Below are positions 38,840 to 48,865 of a stretch of 64,000 nt of DNA, one piece after another (the stretch's first letter is position 1; each line of letters opens with the position of its first letter). The notes beneath the pieces are model-generated. The model searched no databases. It was not told where the DNA came from and worked only from the letters and a program-made list of their open reading frames with translations. Source of the DNA: Methanosarcina thermophila TM-1 (GTDB lineage Archaea > Halobacteriota > Methanosarcinia > Methanosarcinales > Methanosarcinaceae); assembly GCF_000969885.1 (NCBI RefSeq), contig NZ_CP009501.1, positions 992,001 to 1,056,000 of the forward strand, written 5' to 3'. A program made the translations under genes and the position numbers.

Positions 38840-40860
38840 ATGATAACATCTTTACTGGCACATATTGACGTACTTCTTGGCTTTGGCATTTTAATTCTTA
38901 CTATATTCTACAGATTTGACTTCCCTCCTGTACTGGGTTATCTTGTAACAGGTATGCTGATAGGACCTTATGGGATCGGCATTATAAATGGAGGAGAGAT
39001 TGTAGATTTAAATTCCGAGCTTGGTGTGATCTTCCTTCTTTTTACAATAGGAGTTGACCTTTCCTTAGGGGAACTCTGGAAAATGAGAAGGGATGTACTG
39101 CTTGGGGGAACTCTCCATTTGCTCTTTACAACAGCATTAATTTTTGTTGTATGTTCCGCTTTAGGCTTTAGTCCAGCGACATCTGTCTTTCTCGGTTTGT
39201 TAATTTCACTTAGCAGTACCGCAATAGTAATCAAGATTTTTCAGGACAGAAATGAAGTCAATACTGCTCATGGGAAAACTTCGCTTGCAATTCTGATATT
39301 TCAGGATCTTGCAATTGTACCTCTGATGTTGATCACTCCGATACTTGCAGGAAATTCTGTAAGTTTTGACGGAGCCCTTCCAGGTATGTTGCTCAAAGGT
39401 TCGCTCATTATCCTGGTTTTCATTCTGAGCGACAAATTTCTGTTTCCCTGGATATTTTAGTAGGTAAGACCGGAAGCAAACAATTGTTTCTAGCCAGTGT
39501 TGTATTCATCTGTTTATCATCAGCGGTCTTTACCTCGAGTATCGGGCTGTCAACAGCTTTTGGAGCTCTCTTAGCTGGAGTCATTATGTCTGATTCCCAG
39601 TACAGTAAACAGGCAATGGGTAATATTTTACCTTTGAAAGACGCGTTTATGTGTTTCTTTTTTGTGTCTGTAGGCATGCTTCTGGATATTAACTATTTAC
39701 TTGATAACCTCCAGATTCTCGTATTTGCAACACTCGCCTTAATTATCGTAAAATCAATAGCTGGAGTTGTTGCAAATCTCTTTCTTGGGGCTCCTCTCCG
39801 TACAACTATATTGACAGGACTTGCACTTTCACAGGTAGGAGAATTCTCTTTTGTTCTTTCCAGATTAGGAGTAGAATATTCACTCCTGACAGAAGAGACT
39901 TACCAGGCATTTCTGGCGGTTTCAATCCTTACTATGGGTGCTGCGCCTTTTTTGATTAATGCTGCCTACAAGCCTGTTGACTTTATTGTCAGAAAGGTTT
40001 CAGAGACTCCTCTCGGCATGAAAATTGTAAATGGTTTCTATTCAAGCTCTCTTCAAGAGGAAACCGATGTTGAACCTGACATAAAAGACCACATTATAAT
40101 CGTAGGCTTCGGTTTTTCCGGGAAGGCAATTTCAAATGCTGCAAAAACTGCAGGTATCCCTTATATCATCGTGGAATCAGACCCTGAAACTGTCAAACAG
40201 GAAAAAATGAAAGGAGAAAGTATACAATATGGGGATGCGGTATTTGGGGCTGTACTGGAACATGCGGGAATAAAAAATGCAAGAGTTCTTGTAATTGCGA
40301 TTTCAGATGAAGCCTCTACAAGGAGAATAGTCGAGAAGGCAAAAGAGTTGAACCCTAATGTCTGCATTATTACCAGGGTATGGGATTTACAGGAAATGGA
40401 ATATCTCAATGACCTCGGTGCAGATGAAATTATCCCCGAAGAATACGAAACTTCAGTAGAGATCTTTTTCCGCATACTGAGAAAGTATCTGGTGCCACAG
40501 GAAGATATTGAAAAGTTGGTTAACGACCTGCGATCTAACGGCTATTTAATGATGCGAAAATTGTCTGTCGATACAAGTACAGAATTTAACAGCGAATTCA
40601 GTCTAAAGGATGGGCTTCCAGGAGTAGATATTCAGGTGGTTAAAGTAGAAGAAGGCTCTAATTTTGACGGAAAAACCCTGGCAGATCTGGAATTAAGGAA
40701 AAAATATAGAGTGACAGTACTTTCTATTCGTAGGGATTCAGAAATGATCTATGTTCCTGATGGGAACTCCCTCATCCAGGCAAAAGACGTCTGCGTTATT
40801 TTGGGAGAACCCAAGGATCTTTTCAATATAAGAAAGTTCTTTGAAAATGTTCACGAATAA
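38840..40860 (+). pseudogene. KefB/CPA2-type cation:proton antiporter with TrkA domains, frameshifted
   Basis: Two adjacent frames make one antiporter. Part 1 (38840-39460, 206 residues) has the first helices with FPPVLGYLVTGMLIGPYGIG and LLISLSSTAIVIKIFQ. Part 2 (39484-40860) continues with SSIGLSTAFGALLAGVIMSD, TGLALSQVGEFSFVLSRLGV, a TrkA-N Rossmann domain (HIIIVGFGFSGKAI) and a TrkA-C domain. Between them the frame shifts by one at about 39440-39465 (FLFPWIF, stop; LVGKTGSKQLF in the other frame). A single indel is enough. Both halves are otherwise well preserved, so this is a recent mutation or a sequence error. AGAGGAG precedes the start. Confidence 0.8.
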
Positions 40861-40961
40861 GCGTCATTTTCTTTGCAACTTTTTAGAGAATAAACTATGC
40901 CTTACCCTACTTTTATAAGTAATAAAAAAGCTCTCTTCCCTAAATAAGGAGCAGCCGAAAA

Positions 40962-41630
40962 ATGATGATCGCAGGAATTGATGAAGCCGGAAAAGGTCCT
41001 GTAATCGGACCCATGTGCGTAGGAGGCATAAAAATAGAGGAGTCGAGAGCCCATATTCTCAAAGTTCTCGGGGTTGCAGATTCCAAGAAACTGACGCCGA
41101 AAAAACGGGAGCATCTTGCAGCCCAGATAAAAAAATATGCGGACGACTTTTTTATTCTGGAGGTCAGCCCTTCTCAGATTGACGAACTCAGGAAGATCAT
41201 GAGCATGAACGAGATTATGGTTGTCTGTTTCTCGAAGGTGCTCGAATATCTGAAACCAGATGTAGTTTTTGCCGATGCAGCTGATGTTAAAGCCGAGCGT
41301 TTTGCATACAACCTCCGCAGACAATATGCAAAAACCAACCCTGCCCATGCAGAGGAAATCGAAATAATCTGCGAACATCAGGCAGATATGATCTATCCCG
41401 TTGTTTCGGCTGCTTCAATTATTGCAAAGGTGCGCAGGGACGAGCTTATAAAGGAACTCAAGCAGGAATGGGGCGATTTCGGCAGCGGTTACCCCTCAGA
41501 CCCCAAGACAAAAGAATTCCTGCTGAAATGGGGAAAAGAGCACTCAGGAGAGTTTCCCAGTATAGTCAGGCAGTCCTGGCAGACTCTAGTAAATATCAGG
41601 GAAGAACTGAAAAAGGATGAACTTAAGTGA
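40962..41630 (+). CDS. rnhB: Ribonuclease HII
   Basis: Cleaves RNA in RNA-DNA hybrids and single ribonucleotides in DNA, 222 residues. The GIDEAGKGPVIGPM motif carries the first catalytic Asp and Glu. Further acidic residues lie in VFADAADVKAERF and EHQADMIYPVVSAASIIAKV, and GSGYPSDPKTKEFL is the archaeal C-terminal signature. AAGGAGC, 8 bases upstream, supports the start at MMIAGIDE. It lies 101 bases after the antiporter. Confidence 0.96.
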   Translation: MMIAGIDEAGKGPVIGPMCVGGIKIEESRAHILKVLGVADSKKLTPKKREHLAAQIKKYADDFFILEVSPSQIDELRKIMSMNEIMVVCFSKVLEYLKPDVVFADAADVKAERFAYNLRRQYAKTNPAHAEEIEIICEHQADMIYPVVSAASIIAKVRRDELIKELKQEWGDFGSGYPSDPKTKEFLLKWGKEHSGEFPSIVRQSWQTLVNIREELKKDELK

Positions 41631-41747
41631 AAAATCGGAAATTGTAAAAAGAGAGAAAGTTCATAAAAATGAAAAGAATTTCGAAATATAAAAATTCTTT
41701 TCACTCGAAATTCCAGTAGATTTTACACTAGCAATAAATCATTATAC

Positions 41748-42806
41748 TTACATATCTATGTTATTCTCATTCATATTTTCCAGGGTTTCTTCTGAGGAAA
41801 CATTCTCGACAAGAGGCATGTAATCTATATTTCCGGTTGTCTCGTTGACAACGTAAGGCGTGTCTCCTATACCGTTTCCATCAGCATCTGTTCCGTTATA
41901 ATCATTCCATGTATTGCCTGCTGAACTGCTGTTCCATGTGTTCGTTCCTTCATCTTCAGCATTGAAGAAGTTGAAGAAGTCATTCAGGTAAATCGTGTTA
42001 CCGGATGATCCGCTGGAATATATCCCAATTCCATTCATGTATATGCTGTTATTAGTCAGGAAATTGGATTCAGCCGTATTGTCAAGCACAATTCCATTAT
42101 CGTTTCTTAAAACGAAGTTATTTTCAAGTGTGTTCATTCTTGATGTGGACAGTAAGATTCCTATCTCATTTGATTCTACAGTGTTGCCCATAAGGGTATT
42201 GTTAGTAGAATTGTCTATGTGAATTCCGTGGTTGTTAATTGTAGCCACATTATTTGACAACTCATTTTCGTTAGATTGGGTCAGGTAAATTCCGCTGGCT
42301 CCAAAACCTATAAGGTTGTTGTCAAGGTGGTTAAAATGGGAATTGCTGAGGCCAATGCCAATATCATTCAATATCAGCGTATTGTTACTTATTAAGCAGT
42401 TTTGCACGCCTTCAAGGGAAATCCCGACCTCTCTGTCCATATCCATTCCTGAAGGGCCTCCTGCAATATAGAAGCCACTTATTGTCACGTTGTTTGACCT
42501 TATGGTGAATACATCCTCAGCCGGAATTGCACCAATTACATAGGTGCGATTCATCATGTCACCCGAAAGGTCGGTGCTCGAGATAATTGAAATTTCCTTA
42601 TTTACGTTTACATTTTCTCTGTATACGCCAGGGCTTACGAGGATTGTATCTCCATTCTGTGCATTATTAATAGCTTCCTGGATCGAAGTATAGTTTCCTT
42701 CCCCATTACTGCCTACGGTGAAAACAGCAGCATCTGCCTGAGTAGATGCCACCCCGAGCACAAGAAGAAGGGCTATGCAAATACTCTGGATCGGTTTTCC
42801 TTTCAT
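41748..42806 (-). CDS. Secreted NosD-like right-handed beta-helix protein
   Basis: Extracellular protein, 352 residues. A signal peptide (residues 1-26, ending ASTQADA) leads to VGSNGEGNYTSIQEAINNAQ and then repeated parallel beta-helix rungs of the form NxLxxNxxGIxL (NNTLILNDIGIGLSNS, NNVATINNHGIHIDNS). WNDYNGTDADGNGIGDTPYV near residue 300 is the conserved NosD/CASH end motif with a calcium-like acidic stretch. It ends without a membrane anchor, so it is probably released or held in the S-layer. Such proteins are abundant in Methanosarcina; ligands are unknown. Confidence 0.85.
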   Translation of the reverse strand: MKGKPIQSICIALLLVLGVASTQADAAVFTVGSNGEGNYTSIQEAINNAQNGDTILVSPGVYRENVNVNKEISIISSTDLSGDMMNRTYVIGAIPAEDVFTIRSNNVTISGFYIAGGPSGMDMDREVGISLEGVQNCLISNNTLILNDIGIGLSNSHFNHLDNNLIGFGASGIYLTQSNENELSNNVATINNHGIHIDNSTNNTLMGNTVESNEIGILLSTSRMNTLENNFVLRNDNGIVLDNTAESNFLTNNSIYMNGIGIYSSGSSGNTIYLNDFFNFFNAEDEGTNTWNSSSAGNTWNDYNGTDADGNGIGDTPYVVNETTGNIDYMPLVENVSSEETLENMNENNIDM

Positions 42807-43371
42807 AGACTGATACTCCCCCTATTAATTATATAGCTAGAAAGATAATTCCTGTCTTTATAATAATTCATAAGAATAATTATCTGAGTTAATAAAAAGA
42901 TTTTGAAATATATATTCTGAAAAATAAACCTGAACTTATATTTATAAATGCTTTCAATAATTAATTGTAATCGGAAATCTCAGTCAGCACAGGAAACTTG
43001 ATTTGTATAGCCCGGTAAGAGATCACCAAGAAAGAGAGAAATTTGTCGCAAGAATACCGAAATAGATAAAAGCGTTTAATATAATTAACAGGCACTAATT
43101 GCCAGATTAAACTTCCAGATTAAATTGCTAGATCCAACTGTCAGATTAAATTGCAGATTCAACTAGATGAAATTGCCAGATTAAACTACCAGATATGGAA
43201 GTAACAGGACTCTCAAAATAAAAACGACAAAACAAAAATATTGATAAATAGAATTAATAACCATATAACTTAGCAGATAAATTAAAATAGTAAATAAATT
43301 AAAGTGACAAAAAATTAAAGTGGCAAAATAATTAAAGTCACAGCATAAATTAAAGAGCAAAAGCGGACTAA
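42807..43371. other. Intergenic stretch with imperfect repeats
   Basis: From 43095 to 43200 units like AATTGCCAGATTAAACTTCC repeat four to five times; from 43295 to 43360 AAATTAAAGTGACAAAA-like units follow. No gene seen. The left part probably holds the promoter of the NosD gene. Confidence 0.5.
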
Positions 43372-44070
43372 TCAGAAATTTTCCGTGATATAATCCATCA
43401 TTGACTCGAATACCCGCAGGCCATCGTCTGAGCCCAAAATTGCCTCGGAGGCTCTTTCCGGATGGGGCATGAGACCTAAAATGTTTCTTGAAGAGTTTAC
43501 TATTCCTGCAATATTCTCAAGAGACCCGTTAGGGTTAGATGCTTCTGTTACTTTTCCGTTTTCATCAACATACCTGAAGACAACCTGCTCGTTCTCGTCA
43601 AGCTCTGCCAGGCTTTTCTCTTCGGCATAGAACTGCCCTTCCATATGAGCTATGGGCATCCTGACAATCTCGCCTTTCCTGAACTTCGAGGTAAAAGGCG
43701 TATCAACAGTCTCTACCCTTAGGTTTGTCCAGTGGCATCTGAATTTAGGATACTGGTTAGTTGTCAGGGCTCCCTCCAGCAGGCGGGCTTCGGTGAGAAT
43801 CTGGAAGCCGTTGCAGATCCCCAGGATAGGCTTGCCTTCGGCTGCAAGTTTTTTCACTGAATTCATAATTGGGGTGAGGGCTGCAATCGCTCCTGCCCTG
43901 AGATAGTCTCCGTAGGAGAAACCACCAGGTACAACTACTCCGTCAAAACCAGTAAGATCCTCCTGTTTGTACCAGACAGTCTCGGCGTTCACACCCACAA
44001 CATCTTTAAGGACATGCAGAACGTCAAGGTCGCAGTTTGTGCCTCCGAACTGAAGTATGGCAATTTTCAT
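43372..44070 (-). CDS. purQ: Phosphoribosylformylglycinamidine synthase, glutaminase subunit
   Basis: Class I glutamine amidotransferase subunit of FGAM synthase, which supplies ammonia for step 4 of purine synthesis, 232 residues. The nucleophile elbow is GICNGFQIL, the oxyanion strand is VVPGGFSYGDYLRAGAIAAL, and the His-Glu pair is in GLMPHPERASE. It forms a complex with PurS and PurL. purS lies upstream on the same strand with a 61-base gap; purL is not in the window. Confidence 0.97.
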   Translation of the reverse strand: MKIAILQFGGTNCDLDVLHVLKDVVGVNAETVWYKQEDLTGFDGVVVPGGFSYGDYLRAGAIAALTPIMNSVKKLAAEGKPILGICNGFQILTEARLLEGALTTNQYPKFRCHWTNLRVETVDTPFTSKFRKGEIVRMPIAHMEGQFYAEEKSLAELDENEQVVFRYVDENGKVTEASNPNGSLENIAGIVNSSRNILGLMPHPERASEAILGSDDGLRVFESMMDYITENF

Positions 44071-44131
44071 TTTTTCCCCTCAAGTTTCAAAGTTTTAGTT
44101 TTTCTGACCTCAATCGTCTTTCCACAATAGT

Positions 44132-44383
44132 TCATTTAAGTTCCTTGAGCTCGACTGTATAATTGTGGATGATTGGGTTTGCAATAAGCTTCTGGCACAT
44201 CTCGTCAACTTTCTGCGCTGCAAGCTCTGCAGATTCAGCTTCAAGCACGATTTCGTACAGCCTTGCGGTTTTTACGCTATCAACCTGGTAGCCAAGTTGT
44301 CCGAGAGCCCTTTTTATGGTTGTGCCTTCAGGATCAAGCATACCTGCTTTCTGTTCAATTCTAACTGTTGCCTGGTACTGCAT
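44132..44383 (-). CDS. purS: Phosphoribosylformylglycinamidine synthase, PurS subunit
   Basis: Small subunit that docks PurQ onto PurL, 83 residues from ATG 44383 (MQYQATVRIEQKAGMLDPEG). The pattern GTTIKRALGQLGY..V and the C-terminal strands are typical. A longer frame begins at TTG 44398, but GAGG at 44393-44396 fits ATG 44383 better. It forms an operon with purQ. Confidence 0.95.
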   Translation of the reverse strand: MQYQATVRIEQKAGMLDPEGTTIKRALGQLGYQVDSVKTARLYEIVLEAESAELAAQKVDEMCQKLIANPIIHNYTVELKELK

Positions 44384-44949
44384 CTTTATAAGCCTCAATT
44401 TTAAATTTTGAAATTAAACGAAAATCCCGCTTTTAGAAGTCCGATAATGGATTAAAAGTGAGGGATCAAGTGTAAGGTCATGTAATTTGAAAGTAAACAA
44501 TTATGGTTTTGAATCAAATAATTAGAAGGCATTTTATTATTCTAGCGATCTTTCTTATTCACTTTTCAATGCTGGCTTGTTTTTAACTTGCCTTGCCAGC
44601 ACTGATTTCAAGGGAAATAAGGATAAAAGCTATTTAATCTTATGGGTCTTAGAGAATAAAAAGTACATTTTTATTTCTTTTGCTTTAAATTCTTGGTTTG
44701 TTGCTAGAGCCTTACGCTTGTCAAGACTGTAGAGCATTCCGAAAATAGCCTTTCAGTAAACTGTTCCGAAAATAGTTTAAAGAATGCTCACGGACTTCTG
44801 AGGAAAGCAGGTTCATTTTATGTTTTTGAAATTTTCAACGTCATTAAATATTTCGCCGATCTCAAAAATAAATGCCTTGAACAAAACTTATGTCATGAAT
44901 TGTTTTTTAGGTCGATTATGATATATATCCCTATCCTTATAAGACTAGT

Positions 44950-45042
44950 AGATTGAGAGTTCTAGGGTTTCCTCTCAATCTCTGGGTTGGATCGCAGGTA
45001 GGGACGAGAATAGGGACTCGAACCCTACCATCTACTTATAGA
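44950..45042 (+). repeat. Dispersed structured repeat, copy 1
   Basis: Stem 1: GATTGAGAG with CTCTCAATC. Stem 2: GGTAGGG with CCCTACC enclosing ACGAGAATAGGGACTCGAA. The opposite strand reads TAGGG-TTCGAGT-CCCTA, the shape of a tRNA T arm. Copies 2 and 3 have GATTAAGAG/CTCTTAATC, a compensatory pair change. Confidence 0.8.
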
Positions 45043-45045
45043 ATG

Positions 45046-45136
45046 AGATTAAGAGCAATGGGGTTTCCTCTTAATCTCCGGGTTGGATCGCAGGTAGGGA
45101 CGAGAATAGGGACTCGGACCTACCATCTACTTCTAG
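45046..45136 (+). repeat. Dispersed structured repeat, copy 2
   Basis: Directly follows copy 1. Stem 1 is GATTAAGAG with CTCTTAATC; stem 2 is slightly damaged (GGACCTACC in place of GAACCCTACC). Confidence 0.8.
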
Positions 45137-45604
45137 ACCAATAAATTACTTTTAAAATAATACTGCCTTTTAGCAAGCACTTTTAAAAGCAATTTTTAAA
45201 AGCCTCTCTTTTTCTTACAATGTCATTCGGCGTTAATAAAGCTTATGATTGACTCCAGATTCAAACCTTTTAAATATACCTCTTTTATCAATCAATTGTA
45301 GTGCCTGTATTAAATTCTTGAGATCATGTCTCCCAATAGTGATTATCCATTCAGACTACTCTGAAAGTTAGCAGGATATTCAAGGGATTAAAGAGCAGCC
45401 TGATTAATAGAAAAATACTGAGTAGTCAAAAAAATTGCTGGCTGCTTAAAAATTACTGAAAACCACCTGAAAGCCGCTACAAAATTATTTTGAGAATCCT
45501 TAGAGAAAGGTAAAAAACACCATAGGCAGAGAAGCCTCTTCTCCACCCGTCTTTTCCACAACGCAGTTTTTCAAAACTCAATTTTTTTTCATGCCTTAAA
45601 ATCT

Positions 45605-47056
45605 TCAGATTTTCACGTTTTCTCTTGCCCACTGCACTCCGGCTTCGAGAACCATCTGGTTGAACTCAATAACTTTAGGCTTCCCTGCGAAGTTTTCAGC
45701 AAGAGCTTCCTTGAAGACTTCCTCTTCCAGACCTGTTGCGTTAAGACCAGCGAGGACTCCAAGCATGAATGAGTTGGCAGCCTTTTCTGAACCAGCTTCC
45801 TTGGCTTTTTCGGTTGCAGGGACTGAAATGGCTCTGGCATGTGCAGGCGTTTCGACCTCGCCAATAGAGGAATCATAGAGGATAAGCCCTCCTTCACGGA
45901 CTGTCCCTTTGAACCTTTCAAGGGAAGGACGGTTCATAGCTATCAGGATGTCAGGGGTATAAACCGTAGGAGAGCCTATGGGCTGTCCTGAAATAACAAC
46001 CGAACAGTTTGATGTGCCCCCTCTCTGCTCCGGACCATAGGATGGGAACCATGATGCATTGAGGTTTGCCTTTACTCCAGCCTGGGCAAGGATAATGCCC
46101 ATGCTGAGGACACCCTGCCCTCCAAAACCTGCAATTTTGGTCTGGATCGGGGCAAAATCCGTTCTGGCAGGTTTCTCTTCAGCAGCCGCCTCAATGCCGT
46201 ACAGCTTCTCAAGGGTTTCAGTTGTAAAGTCACTGACTCCGCGGTGGAGAGGTTCGACTTCTTCGGATCTGTCTCTGAAGTTCTTGACTGGGAATTCTTT
46301 TTCCATTTCCTCATTTATGAAACGGACAGCCTGTTCCGCATTCATTCTGAGGTTAGTCGGGCAGGCAGCAAGAACCTCAACAAAAGCATATCCTTTGCCA
46401 TCACGCTGGATCTCAAGCGCCTTCCTTATGGCTTTTCTGGCTTTTCTTATGTGGGAAATATCCGAAACTGAGACCCTCTCAATAAAAACCGGAGCTTTAA
46501 GGTTGTCCAGTAACTCGCACATATGGAGAGGATAGCCTGCAAACCTGGGATCTCTGCCCTCAGGACATGTTGTGGTTTTTTCACCCACAAGGGTTGTAGG
46601 TGCCATTTGTCCTCCTGTCATTCCGTAAACGGTATTGTTTACAAAAAAGACTGCGAGCTTTTCACCCCGATTTGCAGCCTGAAGAGTCTCATTCAGGCCT
46701 ATGGAAGCAAGGTCTCCATCTCCCTGGTAAGAAATAACCACGGCATTTTCTTCGGCTCTGGAAACCCCTGTTCCTACCGCAGGCGCCCGTCCATGGGCAA
46801 CCTGAATATTGCCTGTATCGAAATAATAGTAAGCAAAGACCGCACAGCCCACAGGGCTGATCATAATGGTTCTGTCCTGAATCCCGAGATCGTCAATTGC
46901 CTCGGCAATAAGCTTGTGCAAAACCCCATGCCCACAGCCAGGGCAGTAGTGAGTGGCTGTTGAAGCTGCCCCTCCTTTGCGAGGGTAATCCGCATACAGG
47001 GCTTTTGGCCTTCCAATAACTTTTTCTCCATTAATAATTTCTGCTGCCATTTTCAT
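45605..47056 (-). CDS. vorA: 2-oxoacid:ferredoxin oxidoreductase, fused beta-gamma subunit (VorA type)
   Basis: 483 residues. The TPP-binding beta part (residues 20-280) has [34 protein letters not shown] and [16 protein letters not shown]. The gamma part (from about residue 305) has [20 protein letters not shown] and [18 protein letters not shown]. This fusion, with a separate alpha subunit and a small ferredoxin, is the VorA-VorB-VorC layout of methanogen 2-ketoisovalerate oxidoreductase. It interconverts branched 2-oxoacids and acyl-CoA with ferredoxin; in the CO2-fixing direction it feeds valine and isoleucine synthesis. The start overlaps vorB by four bases (ATGA). Confidence 0.88.
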   Translation of the reverse strand: MKMAAEIINGEKVIGRPKALYADYPRKGGAASTATHYCPGCGHGVLHKLIAEAIDDLGIQDRTIMISPVGCAVFAYYYFDTGNIQVAHGRAPAVGTGVSRAEENAVVISYQGDGDLASIGLNETLQAANRGEKLAVFFVNNTVYGMTGGQMAPTTLVGEKTTTCPEGRDPRFAGYPLHMCELLDNLKAPVFIERVSVSDISHIRKARKAIRKALEIQRDGKGYAFVEVLAACPTNLRMNAEQAVRFINEEMEKEFPVKNFRDRSEEVEPLHRGVSDFTTETLEKLYGIEAAAEEKPARTDFAPIQTKIAGFGGQGVLSMGIILAQAGVKANLNASWFPSYGPEQRGGTSNCSVVISGQPIGSPTVYTPDILIAMNRPSLERFKGTVREGGLILYDSSIGEVETPAHARAISVPATEKAKEAGSEKAANSFMLGVLAGLNATGLEEEVFKEALAENFAGKPKVIEFNQMVLEAGVQWARENVKI

Positions 47057-48108
47057 GCCTCCCCTGCAATTTTCCTGATTTTATCCATAATCTGGTCAAG
47101 GGTGATCAGGTTTCCTCCCATACGGTTTACGAGTTCCACAGGCTGTGAGCAGCTAATTGCAAGCTTGATGTCGTCTTTCATCTGTCCGTTGCTCATTTCC
47201 ACGGAAATAAAGGAGCAACCCTTGTCTGCCAGAGCTTTCAACGGCGCTTCAGGGAATGGGAAGAGCGTTTTTGGTCTGAAAAGCCCTACTTTGATACCCT
47301 CCTGCCTTGAAAGATCCACAGCTGACCTGCAAATCCTGCTGCTGATCCCGTAAGAGACAAGGACAATAGAAGCATCCTCGGTCAGGTATTCCTCATAATC
47401 GACTTCGTTCTGCCTTATAAGCTCGTACTTTGCCTGCAGTTTTTCATTAAATCTTCCAAGCTCATTAAAGTCCAGGAAGATCGAGGTTATCAGGTTATGT
47501 CGGGTTTCGGCTGTACCGTTGACAGCCCAGGTGGTATCGATTTCAGGAACAATAGCTTGCTTTGGGAACTCAAGGGACTCAATCATCTGCCCGAGCACAC
47601 CATCTGCAAGTACCACAACGGGGTTTCTGTACTTGAAAGCAAGCTCAAAAGCTTTCATAGTAAAGTCGCACATCTCCTGCACTGAATTCGGGGCAAGCAC
47701 TATATTTTTGTAGTTTCCGTGCCCCCCGCCTTTTACCACCTGATTATAGTCCGCCTGTTCAGGTCCTATGTTCCCCAAGCCTGGACCTGCCCTCATAACA
47801 TCTACAAGTACGCAGGGAAGCTCGGCACCGGCAAGGTAGGAAAGCCCTTCCTGCATCAGGCTAATTCCAGGGCCTGAAGAAGCTGTCATAACCCTGTGCC
47901 CTGCTGACGCCCCTCCGTAGACCATGTTAATGGCCGACTCTTCGGATTCAGCCTGAACGAATTTCCTGCCTACTTTAGGGAAATATTTGGACGCATCATG
48001 CAGAATTTCACTTGCCGGAGTAATCGGGTATCCGAAGAAACAATCACATCCTGCATAGAGTGCCCCGACGATTACTGCGGAGTTACCTTTCATGAGTCGT
48101 GTTGCCAT
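47053..48108 (-). CDS. vorB: 2-oxoacid:ferredoxin oxidoreductase alpha subunit (VorB type)
   Basis: 351 residues, the pyrimidine-binding subunit. [38 protein letters not shown] and [20 protein letters not shown] are the domain I signatures, and [18 protein letters not shown] belongs to domain II. It overlaps vorA by four bases and follows vorC after 20 bases, so the three are co-translated. Substrate assignment to branched-chain 2-oxoacids rests on subunit layout and on the branched-chain acyl-CoA synthetase gene upstream. Confidence 0.9.
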   Translation of the reverse strand: MATRLMKGNSAVIVGALYAGCDCFFGYPITPASEILHDASKYFPKVGRKFVQAESEESAINMVYGGASAGHRVMTASSGPGISLMQEGLSYLAGAELPCVLVDVMRAGPGLGNIGPEQADYNQVVKGGGHGNYKNIVLAPNSVQEMCDFTMKAFELAFKYRNPVVVLADGVLGQMIESLEFPKQAIVPEIDTTWAVNGTAETRHNLITSIFLDFNELGRFNEKLQAKYELIRQNEVDYEEYLTEDASIVLVSYGISSRICRSAVDLSRQEGIKVGLFRPKTLFPFPEAPLKALADKGCSFISVEMSNGQMKDDIKLAISCSQPVELVNRMGGNLITLDQIMDKIRKIAGEA

Positions 48109-48128
48109 ATTTTTCCTCCTTTTCTGCC

Positions 48129-48389
48129 TTATTCCGCTTCCTCAATTTTCAGGGGGATATGAATCTCGATTGCAAGCGGTTCTGGGCAGGTATAATAACA
48201 ATTCGCGCAGCCTGAGCAGCCCTCTCCTTTGTATTCCACATAATGGTAGCCCCGTGAGTTCAGGTTTTCACTCATGAAAAGCACATCTTTCGGGCAGGCT
48301 AGAAGGCAGCGCCCACAGGCTTTACACTCCAGAGTATTAATAACAGGGTATGCTTCTTTTTTATCATCCTTTGGCATATGAATCCTCAT
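48129..48389 (-). CDS. vorC: Ferredoxin-type delta subunit (VorC)
   Basis: 86 residues with two [4Fe-4S] motifs: [14 protein letters not shown] and [14 protein letters not shown]. It passes electrons between VorA/VorB and free ferredoxin. First gene of the vorCBA unit. Confidence 0.92.
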   Translation of the reverse strand: MRIHMPKDDKKEAYPVINTLECKACGRCLLACPKDVLFMSENLNSRGYHYVEYKGEGCSGCANCYYTCPEPLAIEIHIPLKIEEAE

Positions 48390-48865
48390 TTTATTCCTTT
48401 TTCAGTTGCCCTTTGGGCTCTTCTCAGCTTTCAGGTCCATTTTCGGATCTGGGACCATCCGGAGTTTTATTTTTTCCCCGAACTTTTTAAGTCCGTGATT
48501 TTTTATCCGGTTTCTGTGACAGAATGAAAGCCTTGAATTATCAATTTATTTTTTACAATCTAAACCATAAGTCTGCTAATCCCGTATGTAGCATGAATAG
48601 TCGTTGTATTCCGTAAATTAAAATTTCTTAAATTAACGGGAATAATTAATTGCAAAATGAATCCGAAATCAGATTTCTCAGAGTAAACTTTTCACAAGGT
48701 TTAAGATACTTATTTCTTTCTTTTCTTTTTCTTTTTTTAATCTGATCCGAGACTTATTGATTCCAGGGTCAAAATGGACAGAATTAAATCTGATCCTGTT
48801 TATACTAATTGGATCCGATCCTCCGTAGCTAAATTTTCCAGTTTTTCTTCAGACTATTCTCAGGA
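48390..48865. other. Intergenic stretch between acyl-CoA synthetase and vorC
   Basis: AT-rich, with a pyrimidine-rich TTTCTTTCTTTTCTTTTTC run near 48715. No gene seen. It may hold a separate promoter for vorCBA and a terminator for the upstream gene. Confidence 0.4.

Larger units (their letters stand above)
44384..45604. other. Long intergenic stretch with two copies of a structured repeat
   Basis: Contains tandem copies 1 and 2 of a two-hairpin element (44950-45136), a long hairpin TGCTGGC/GCCAGCA (44570-44601), and two TTCCGAAAATAG motifs (about 44737 and 44765). No protein gene supported. Confidence 0.5.
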
